Source of the DNA: Sporisorium sorghi
Taxonomy: Eukaryota; Basidiomycota; Ustilaginomycetes; Ustilaginales; Ustilaginaceae
DNA length: 49,588 nucleotides
Direction of reading: 5' to 3'
NCBI GenBank assembly: GCA_023212695.1
Contig: JALCCG010000141.1
Span: 6,982 to 56,569 of the forward strand
The translations under genes and the position numbers were made by a program. Every line of letters begins with the position of its first letter. The first letter of the stretch is position 1. Below the pieces are notes generated by a model that was not told the origin of the DNA, did not search any database, and saw nothing but the letters and a program-made list of their open reading frames with translations. Positions 18,590 to 26,228 of the stretch are shown one piece after another.

Positions 18590-20567
18590 GTTTGGTCACG
18601 AGTTAGGAATGTGATCGTTGCAAATGTCGGGGGGACTAGCGTGGGAAGGAAGAGGCTAGCCTTTCGGAGACAGTGCCGACGCCAAATACTCGCAAGTCAC
18701 AAAGGTTCAGGGTCGGTCCATGCGATGATGCTGCAGAGACGGAAATGCTGTATGGGTAATGGTCGCAGAATGCCGGTGCTATCGAGATGGTCGTAGGTGC
18801 TAAAAGCGTGTTGACGAAGCCGTTGCCCGCTGTGATGGAAGAGAGACTATCTCGGAAGATCCGATACGAAAGAAGCAAGCGCGATGCGTCGCTCCTTTAG
18901 GTGCAGCGTTGTGATGATGAAGAGGAGAGACGAAAGAAAAAAAAAAAAAAAAAAAGTTAAAAAAAGTTGGTGATGCGATGTGATGTAGCCTTTCGTCTCT
19001 CTTTCTCTCGTGTCCGATTTGCAAAGCCAGGCTGTGGGCGGCCAACCATGCCTCGGCCAAAGCCAAACGGAGAAAGAGTGGAAAAGTGCACTCGGACGCG
19101 GAATTAGCGAGAAATGACAAAATCGTGTGGACTTTGTATGCAGCTCGAGAGTCACACACTTTCTCACTCCAACGGCGTTTCAATCCCATCATCACACGGC
19201 AGCGATGTAGAAAGAGTCGCCCATCATTGGATGCGACCTGCACCAAGATCCAAGTGATACAAGTGGCTGGACAGGCTTGACCACAGAGAGGTTGGTCTGC
19301 TAGCAAGACTTGGGATCAAGCAGCAAAGCTGGCGTTGTCGAGAGGGACGAATAGTCAGCATGGCTGTTCGGCAGCAGCCACATCGAAAATCGCCTTAAGC
19401 TGCGCATTGGACGCAGCTAAAAACACAACATGCTGCGTCTGTGTCCACCCAGCTTATGGCACACGGCACTGGCGTCACTTGCTGCGTCCCTGTTTGACCC
19501 AGCTTATGGGAAAAAAGTGCAGCCAAATCCGTGGCTCTGCGCATTGCAGCACACCATTTGTGGTGCCTCCTCCTAGGTGTAGGCAATCAAGCTCAACAGC
19601 GGCCTTCCCTGGCTTGCTCATGTGTTCTTGATGTGAAATGACTGGTTTCCTGCCATATCTTCGAGAAAAACCAGCCTGTTCTGCTCATGGCAGAGCCAGG
19701 CGCAGATCGATCGCGATCGTGTTTCTTTCGAACAAAGATCGGGCAAGAGCGAAAGAGCCCGTCCAGGTCCTCTCGGCTTTATTCGAGATTCACCTTGTCT
19801 CAAACGTCTTCAGCGTTCCTCCAAACCTCGAACCTGGAGCCGCAACGCTATTGCAGTCGGGGGTCTTTCAAGGAGGAGAGCCTCCTGACAGAGAGAAAAG
19901 GAATCAGTATCTCGGTGAACAGAAGCAGCTCGCGCATCGACAGCGATGCGACTACAGTACTCCATACCTTGAGCTCAATGGGGTTGAGATGCCTCACAGT
20001 CTGGACGGTCGAGACAGGAATCCGGCGCGAGTTGGTTGCTCGCAAAGTGTTGAAGTTGCTGTACAAGCCGCCGCCCTTCTCTCTGAGCCTTGCTGGAGGG
20101 TACCACCACGGGCAGTCGGGAGAGAGCAGAGAACGCCCGCTTCCGGAACACTCAAAAGCCGATCGAACCGATCGACCGTTTCTCTGTCCAAGCAAAGGGA
20201 AATTTCAGCACTTTTTTTTTTTTTTTTTTTTTTTTTTCATCTTTTTCACCCGTGATTCCGCTGGCTGGCTGGCTGGCTGTGATTCTCTCCGCCTTGCCCC
20301 GCGTTCTGTGTCTGTGTGTGCTCCGAGAGGGTCAAAGCGCCTTTTCAGCTGTTCATTCGGCGGCTCCCCTGCTCCTTTGACTTTGACTTGGAGCGTGATA
20401 GACGGACGAGTCGAGTCCAACACGCAACGCTCGCTCGCTCGCTCGCTCGCTTCCTTTCATTTCTTCCTTCGCATCCTTCTCTTCTCCCCTCCTCCTCCTC
20501 CTACATCTTCCCACCCAAAACTTCTTTTTCATCTCTACGTCGAGTGAACTCCACCGACATCCGGATC
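18590..20567. promoter_or_regulatory. Long divergent intergenic region, PBS2 / methylcitrate dehydratase
   Basis: Nearly 2 kb between divergent genes. It holds the PBS2 upstream region with a 19-base A run (18937-18955), a pair of direct repeats at 19431-19510, a 26-base T run (20212-20237) and a (CGCT)6 microsatellite at about 20428-20451, then the pyrimidine-rich leader of the dehydratase mRNA. Frames of up to 286 codons (for example 19687-20547) run straight through the poly-T tract and lack any domain; I do not call them. Confidence 0.55.
19431..19510. repeat. Pair of imperfect direct repeats, about 30 bp each
   Basis: Two copies, at about 19431-19460 and 19480-19510, both open with TGCTGCGTC and close with ACCCAGCTTATGG, spaced about 49 bp apart. 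They lie between the PBS2 and methylcitrate dehydratase genes in sequence with no credible coding capacity. They may be part of an old duplication or a regulatory repeat; the sequence does not decide. Confidence 0.65.
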
Positions 20568-20723
20568 GTGAGTACCAATCAGTCATTGCAACCACTTGGG
20601 ATGGCGGCCAAGTCGACCTTGCTCTTGTCCGTGCAATCACCTCTTCGCCGAGGCGATCACGGCCGTACCTTTCGATCAGGTTGATGGTCAACGACTGACA
20701 CGACGTTGCTCCTCCCTCGACAG
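20568..20723 (+). other. 5'UTR intron of methylcitrate dehydratase, ends at the ATG
   Basis: The donor is GTGAGT at 20568, a branch-like CTGAC lies near 20695, and a pyrimidine-rich tract (CTCCTCCCTCGACAG) ends at 20723. The start codon is the next base. The 156-nt intron contains two upstream ATGs: one at 20601 opening a 27-codon frame, and one at 20684 opening a 4-codon frame. Splicing removes both. The prediction is from consensus sites only. Confidence 0.65.
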
Positions 20724-22391
20724 ATGCCTCGCCTCGTCTCGCAATCCACTCTGGCTGCTTCGATTCGATCCACCTCTGCTCGATCGATCTCCACTTCTGC
20801 GCTTCCCCGTGCTTCTGCTGTTGCTGCTCGCTCCGTCGTCGGCCAGCTCCCCTCCAAGACCGCCGCTTTCTCCAAGTTTGCTGCCGCCCGTAGCGCCGCT
20901 TTCTCCACCTCGACTCGCATCATGGGTGGCCACGCCGGTGTTGGAAAGGGCGAGGACAACGTCCGTCCTCCCCCCGACCAGGTGCTCCAGGACATCGCCG
21001 ACTACGTGCACAACTACAAGATCGACTCGCAGGTCGCCTACGACACGGCGCGTCTCTGCCTGCTCGACTCGTTGGGATGCGCCATGGAGGCCCTCCGCTT
21101 CCCCGCCGCTGCCAACGTCTGCGGTCCCGTCGTGCCTGGCACCGTGGTGCCCAACGGTGCGCGTGTGATCGGCACCAACTACGAGCTCGACCCTATCCGC
21201 GCCGCCTTCAACAACGGCGCTCTCATCAGATGGCTCGACTTTAACGACACTTGGCTCGCCGCCGAGTGGGGTCACCCTTCGGACAACATTGGCTCCATCC
21301 TCTCGGTCGCCGACTGGATCAGCCGCACCAACATTGCCAACGGCAAGAAGCCGCTCACCGTGCAGGACGTGCTCACCGCCGCCATCCAGGCGCACGAGAT
21401 CCAGGGCTGCCTCGCGCTCGAGAACTCGTTCAACCGCGTCGGTCTCGACCACGTGGTCTTGGTCAAAGTCGCTTCTGCCGCTGTTGTGTCCAAGCTGATC
21501 GGCAACACGCGCGACCAGACTGTCGATGTGGTCTCGCAGGCTTTCGTCGATGGCCAGTCGCTGCGTACTTACCGTCACGCTCCCAACGCCGGCTCGCGCA
21601 AGTCGTGGGCTGCCGGTGATGCGTGCTCGCGTGCGGTCAACCTTGCGCTGCTGGTGCAGAAGGGCGAGCAGGGCTACAACTCGGTGCTCACCGCCAAGAC
21701 GTGGGGCTTCTACGACGTGCTGTTCAAGGGCAAGGAGTTCAAGTTCCAGCGTCCCTATGGCTCGTACGTGATGGAGAACGTGCTGTTCAAGCTGGTCCCC
21801 GCCGAGTTCCACTCGCAGACGGCGATCGAGGGCGCCATCATCCTGCACGGCCGCATGCAGAAGAACGGCAAGACTTCGGACGACATCAAGAGCGTCACGA
21901 TCAAGACGCAGGAGGCGGCGGTGCGCATCATCTCCAAGTCCGGCAAGCTGAACAACTATGCCGATCGCGACCACTCGCTGCAGTACATCACCGCCATGGG
22001 TCTGATCAACGGCAAGCTCGACCCGGAGGACTACTCGGACGAGGTGGCCAAGAACCCCAAGATCGACGAGCTGCGTGCAAAGATGTCGGTCGAGGAGGAG
22101 GCTCGCTACACCACCGAGTACCTCGACCCTGAGCTGCGTTCGATCGGCAACAGCGTCGAGGTGACGTTCAACGACGGCACCACGGACTCGATCGCGCTCG
22201 ACTACCCTGTGGGTCACGCGCGTCGTCGTGACGAGGCCAAGCCGCTGATCAAGAGCAAGCTGCAGAAGCACCTCAAGGGCTTCTTCCCCGAGGCTCGCCA
22301 GGCCGAGATCGTGGCGCTGCTCGAGGACCACGAGAAGCTCACCAAGCTGCCCGCCAACGAGTTTGTCGACCTCTGGGTTCGCGACCAGTAA
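20724..22391 (+). CDS. PDH1: 2-methylcitrate dehydratase, mitochondrial (MmgE/PrpD family)
   Basis: 555 aa from ATG 20724. It should dehydrate 2-methylcitrate to 2-methyl-cis-aconitate in the methylcitrate cycle, which clears propionyl-CoA in the mitochondrial matrix. Residues 1-60 are rich in Ser, Ala and Arg with almost no acidic residues (MPRLVSQSTLAASIRST), a clear import presequence. The remainder is full-length PrpD: LDSLGCAMEALRFP, the NNGALIRWLDFNDTW segment with AEWGHPSDN, RAYEIQG-like AHEIQGCLALEN, and the C-terminal YPVGHARRR block. The length is close to yeast Pdh1 (516 aa) plus a longer leader. The preceding sequence is a splice acceptor, which supports this start over the TTG at 20706. 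The antisense strand has a 547-codon shadow frame. Confidence 0.93.
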   Translation: MPRLVSQSTLAASIRSTSARSISTSALPRASAVAARSVVGQLPSKTAAFSKFAAARSAAFSTSTRIMGGHAGVGKGEDNVRPPPDQVLQDIADYVHNYKIDSQVAYDTARLCLLDSLGCAMEALRFPAAANVCGPVVPGTVVPNGARVIGTNYELDPIRAAFNNGALIRWLDFNDTWLAAEWGHPSDNIGSILSVADWISRTNIANGKKPLTVQDVLTAAIQAHEIQGCLALENSFNRVGLDHVVLVKVASAAVVSKLIGNTRDQTVDVVSQAFVDGQSLRTYRHAPNAGSRKSWAAGDACSRAVNLALLVQKGEQGYNSVLTAKTWGFYDVLFKGKEFKFQRPYGSYVMENVLFKLVPAEFHSQTAIEGAIILHGRMQKNGKTSDDIKSVTIKTQEAAVRIISKSGKLNNYADRDHSLQYITAMGLINGKLDPEDYSDEVAKNPKIDELRAKMSVEEEARYTTEYLDPELRSIGNSVEVTFNDGTTDSIALDYPVGHARRRDEAKPLIKSKLQKHLKGFFPEARQAEIVALLEDHEKLTKLPANEFVDLWVRDQ

Positions 22392-23107
22392 GATTTTGCG
22401 CTCAAACCCAGTCTTTGAAGATGCAGCAAGCTGCTGTTGACCGCTCTAGATTGTCACACTATGCCAATGAAGAATCAAAAGGTGGTTTCTTTGATGGAAG
22501 CATGACTTGTATGTGTGTAGTGAGAGGCTGACGCTTGTGAGCAGATTGATGATGAGGTTGACGGAAGCTGTCAGGAGATTCGACTGCATGCACGCGCCAA
22601 GAAGGATATGTCGCCATTTCTGCAACTTGGTCGAAGCAGCGAATCAGCGTCGAGCAGCGAGAACCGGCTGATCCAGCGCGATCAAGGTTGCATTGCCGTT
22701 GCTCGTCCCTTTTACGCAGTGTCACATCCACACACCTCAGAGCAACAAGAGTGACCGATCGAATGTACAGAAGTCGGGGAGGGCGATGAGCAGCGTCTGT
22801 GTGATCGTGCTGAGTGCAGCAGAGTTGGAAGATCGATTTATTTATTTATTATTTATTTTTTTTTTCTTGGAAAAAATGGCGCAAAACGTCGGCGTATCTT
22901 GCAAGATCGGCAGTCGGCGAGTCACTTTCGCTGGCCAAGGGTCGACGGCGGGATGTTTCCGATCTCAATGGTCGGCCCTATAGCTCAGCTCAGCTCAGTG
23001 AGAAGAATCTTTCAGTCTGTCACTCCTGTCCACCATCACCTAACCTCACACATCTCTCATCGCCCTCCTTTGATCGGAGGCACCGTCTTCAGACTTTTCC
23101 TCAAGTA
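22392..23107. promoter_or_regulatory. Intergenic, upstream of cysteine synthase-like gene
   Basis: This 716-bp stretch holds the 3'UTR of the dehydratase and the promoter of the next gene. An AT-rich TTTATT block with a T run lies at about 22836-22867, and a CAGCT tandem (AGCTCAGCTCAGCTCAG) at about 22983-22999. No gene is seen. Confidence 0.5.
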
Positions 23108-24253
23108 ATGGCCTCTTCTCTACCTCGCACGCTGACCAGCCTCGCTCGCTCCTCCGTGCGAGCGCTCCACACCTCCGCCTCCACCGCCTCCACCTCCTCG
23201 ACCCTCTCTCCCGTCGCTGCAGCCCACATGCGTCCCGTCAACGGTTTCGTCGGTGCGATCGGCAACACCCCCTTGATCCGCCTCAACAAGATCAGCCAGG
23301 AGACGGGCTGCGAGGTGCTCGGTAAAGCCGAGTTCATGGAACCCGGCGGGAGTGTCAAGGACCGTGCGGCGCTGTACGTCGTCAAAGACGCCGAGGAGCG
23401 CGGGCTGATCCAGCCTGGCGGTACCGTTGTCGAGGGCACTGCGGGCAACACGGGCATCGGGTTGGCGCACGTTTGCCGCAGCAAAGGGTACAAGTGTGTG
23501 ATCTATATGCCGAACACGCAGTCGCAGGAGAAGATCGATCTGTTGCGCATGCTGGGTGCCGAGGTGTACCCTGTGCCTGCGGTGGCGTTTGACAATCCGG
23601 ACAACTACAACCACCAGGCCAAGCGCCACGCCGAACGGCTCGAGAACGCGGTTTGGACGAATCAGTTCGATAACACGGCCAACCGGCGCGCGCACATCGA
23701 GACCACCGGCCCGGAGATCTGGGATCAAACCGACGGCAAACTCGACGGCTTCATCTGCGCCACGGGCACCGGCGGCACCCTCGCGGGCATCACGAGCTAC
23801 CTCAAGGACAAGAGCAACGGCAAGGTGCAGTGCTGGCTCGCCGACCCGCCCGGCTCGGTGCTCCACTCGTACATCCAAACCAAAGGCGAGCTCATGGAGC
23901 GCCAGGGCGGCTCCATCACCGAAGGCATCGGCCAGGGCCGCGTCACGGACAACCTCAAACCGGATATCCATAAACTCGATGGGTCGCTTCACATCCCGGA
24001 CGAGGACAGCATCGCCATGGTCTACGATCTGCTCCACGAGGAGGGCATCTACGTGGGTGCGTCTTCGGCGCTCAACGTGGTCGCGGCCAAGAAGATGGCG
24101 CAGCAGCTCGGACCGGGCAAGACGGTGGTGACGATCCTGTGCGATGGCGCGTACAGGTACCAGGCCAGGCTGTTCTCGCGCAAGTGGTTGGAGAGCAAGA
24201 AGCTCGATACGGCGATTCCGGAGCATCTGCAGAAGTATATTGTGCTGCCGTGA
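23108..24253 (+). CDS. Cysteine synthase-like PLP enzyme, probably mitochondrial
   Basis: 381 aa from the only in-frame ATG. It belongs to the fold-type II PLP enzymes that make L-cysteine from O-acetylserine and sulfide. Residues 1-40 ([20 protein letters not shown] and following) look like a mitochondrial presequence. The catalytic core follows: GNTPLIRL, then EPGGSVKDR with the PLP lysine near residue 84, [11 protein letters not shown] for the substrate loop, and [10 protein letters not shown] for the phosphate-binding loop. [13 protein letters not shown] and the C-terminal [17 protein letters not shown] match the fungal Mcy1/YGR012W-type subgroup more than bacterial CysK. Whether it makes cysteine in vivo is not settled by sequence, since fungi often make cysteine by transsulfuration. 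Adjacent to another mitochondrial enzyme but with its own promoter. Confidence 0.9.
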   Translation: MASSLPRTLTSLARSSVRALHTSASTASTSSTLSPVAAAHMRPVNGFVGAIGNTPLIRLNKISQETGCEVLGKAEFMEPGGSVKDRAALYVVKDAEERGLIQPGGTVVEGTAGNTGIGLAHVCRSKGYKCVIYMPNTQSQEKIDLLRMLGAEVYPVPAVAFDNPDNYNHQAKRHAERLENAVWTNQFDNTANRRAHIETTGPEIWDQTDGKLDGFICATGTGGTLAGITSYLKDKSNGKVQCWLADPPGSVLHSYIQTKGELMERQGGSITEGIGQGRVTDNLKPDIHKLDGSLHIPDEDSIAMVYDLLHEEGIYVGASSALNVVAAKKMAQQLGPGKTVVTILCDGAYRYQARLFSRKWLESKKLDTAIPEHLQKYIVLP

Positions 24254-24527
24254 TGACGAGCTACGCTGCAACGCTCTGCAGTCGAGGTCAACTCGGATCC
24301 ATCTCTGCTGGCTCGACCATACAGCTCAGCCATCGTCACTCAGCAAAAAGACACAACGAAGAAGCCTCAGTCTGACGGGCATGCGTCTTGAGTGAAGAGC
24401 AAACGCTGCAAATGCATAAGTTACAAAGGTACAAAATACAGCGATTAGAACGAAAGGAAGCTTAAAAACACATGTTGAGTAAGAAGCAAAAAGAGAGAAT
24501 GCGTCGATGGAGGTATTGTCTATCTAT

Positions 24528-26228
24528 CTATCTGATCAATCCATTGAAAAAAAGCTCGGCGGCCCGCTGGTGGACCTGATCCAACGAACCCGTGCCCATA
24601 CCCTGGCGTTCGGACTCGCCCGCATCCTCCCTCGGCACGGGGAACGCCAGCGGCGGCAACCCACGCAGTCTGCGCCACCAATTGGTCCTCCTCAACACGC
24701 CCTCATCGAACAGGCCCCACCACTTGCTTACCATGCGTTCGCTCAACTCCCACGCCTCGGGGTCGAGTACGTCGTCGCCGTGGACAGTGAACGACGCGAG
24801 CCCCTCATCCTCAGGAGCGAGTATGCTGAGGAGCAGGTCGAGCGCGAGCTCCTCCTCGCACACCGGAGCCGTCAGCGAGTGCTTGAGCAACCTCGAGCGT
24901 GCTGCGAGCCAGGGGAGGCATGCATCCAAAAACGCGCGGTGAGGGTACACGAGCTGCTCGGTAGTGGGGAGCATGTTGGCGCCCATGGCGTCCCAGTCGA
25001 TCGCTGCGTCGAAGACGAGCCCTTTGCTGGATGCGTTGGTGGGCTTGCCGTACAGCTGCAGGCGCGAGAGGAGTGCGGAGAGGCCAGAGGAGCGGTCGAG
25101 GCCGAAGCGCGCGCCGATCTGCTCCACCGCACTCGCGAACGGTTGCGAAGTGATAGCGATGCTGTTCGAAGCGGGACGTACGAGGCCCGACTCGACGCGC
25201 GATGCGTGCTCCGAGATCGCCCGATCCAGCTGCACCGACGCACTTTTCCCCACCTTGCTCGACCCCGCCCCCGTCGCCAGCTTACCCGCCAGCACCGGCA
25301 ACGTCATCCCGCACTCCGGCAGCGTCACAGACGTCGCCGCCGACGACGGCGAGAAGCACGGCTCGCTGCTAAAATCCTCACCCGCGCTCGAACTCGCCCC
25401 TGCCGACGACGACGCCGACGACGGCTCGGACGGAATCCGCAGCAGGTTCTCAAACGACGTCGACGTCCCTGAGGGCACCGTAGCCGTGGCACCGGGCAAA
25501 ATCGCCTGCAACCCGGAAGACCACAGCGGCAGCGATGGGCTGGGCAGCGGCTGGCTCATGAGGAACGGATCCGTGTGCATGCCGATCATCTTGAGCCCGA
25601 TGTTGCGCTTCGAGTGCGCCAGACTCGAGTACGTCAGCGGCTCCGCGCTCGATGTGGGTAGCAGCGGAAGGGGTTGTGGAAACACGGCGTCGAGCGATGC
25701 GTAGCTGGGCGCCATGGACGTCGCTGGCGCCGGCGGCGCGGGAGGCGGCATGTACGGGCACGTCTCCGGCAGCACCGAGAGGTCCGCTTTCAGCTCGTGC
25801 GTCAGGAAGCCCGTCGCGTCGCTAAACGCCATGACCTTGGGCGGCTGCATGTCGTGGTGGAAGTTGGGCATGGTGGGCGTGTTGAACTCCGTGCACGATG
25901 ACGAGGTCGGACTGGAGACCTGCGACGAGAGCGACGCTGCCGACGAGAACGACGACGACGACGACGACGAGTCCAAAGATGAGGAGCGCACGCGAGGCGC
26001 CATCCCCACCTTGCGAGGCAGCGCAGACGCACGCGTCAGGTCGAGGTGCGACGGGAACGCGGGCATGTCGGAAGACGATGACGACGACGACGAAGAGGGA
26101 GCGTCGAGCCCGGCAGATCGCGCCATGCGCGCCTTTTCGCGGAAACGACGCTGCGCAAGCTTGTTCTGCGCACGACGTCGGTCGAGCAGCTGTTGCGACG
26201 TCAGGCCTACAGTAGCACTCGAGCGCAT
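24528..26228 (-). CDS. bZIP-type transcription factor with DUF3425 C-terminus
   Basis: 566 aa from ATG 26228; an in-frame GTG farther upstream (26294) is ignored. The N-terminus has a Yap/Pap1-like basic region, RRRAQNKLAQRRFREK (residues 17-32), with the N-x2-AQR-x-FR signature that contacts DNA. No leucine heptads follow: the next stretch is a Ser-rich run, so the zipper is short or missing. The C-terminal 120 residues (YPHRAFLDACLPW, then EAWELSERMVSKWWGLFDEGVLRRTNWWRRLRGLPPL) match the DUF3425 domain that commonly accompanies such basic regions in fungi. The middle is low complexity (Ser, Pro, Ala). Targets are unknown. The gene converges on the cysteine synthase-like gene, 274 bp away. 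Confidence 0.85.
   Translation of the reverse strand: MRSSATVGLTSQQLLDRRRAQNKLAQRRFREKARMARSAGLDAPSSSSSSSSSDMPAFPSHLDLTRASALPRKVGMAPRVRSSSLDSSSSSSSFSSAASLSSQVSSPTSSSCTEFNTPTMPNFHHDMQPPKVMAFSDATGFLTHELKADLSVLPETCPYMPPPAPPAPATSMAPSYASLDAVFPQPLPLLPTSSAEPLTYSSLAHSKRNIGLKMIGMHTDPFLMSQPLPSPSLPLWSSGLQAILPGATATVPSGTSTSFENLLRIPSEPSSASSSAGASSSAGEDFSSEPCFSPSSAATSVTLPECGMTLPVLAGKLATGAGSSKVGKSASVQLDRAISEHASRVESGLVRPASNSIAITSQPFASAVEQIGARFGLDRSSGLSALLSRLQLYGKPTNASSKGLVFDAAIDWDAMGANMLPTTEQLVYPHRAFLDACLPWLAARSRLLKHSLTAPVCEEELALDLLLSILAPEDEGLASFTVHGDDVLDPEAWELSERMVSKWWGLFDEGVLRRTNWWRRLRGLPPLAFPVPREDAGESERQGMGTGSLDQVHQRAAELFFNGLIR

Noticed and set aside
19687..20547. 286-codon frame upstream of methylcitrate dehydratase
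   Set aside because: It runs through a 26-base T tract (a poly-Phe stretch) and through microsatellites, has no domain, and overlaps a frame of similar size in a second register.
20688..22331. 547-codon minus-strand frame behind methylcitrate dehydratase
   Set aside because: A shadow of a certain gene; no domain, and it starts from a non-ATG or weak start.
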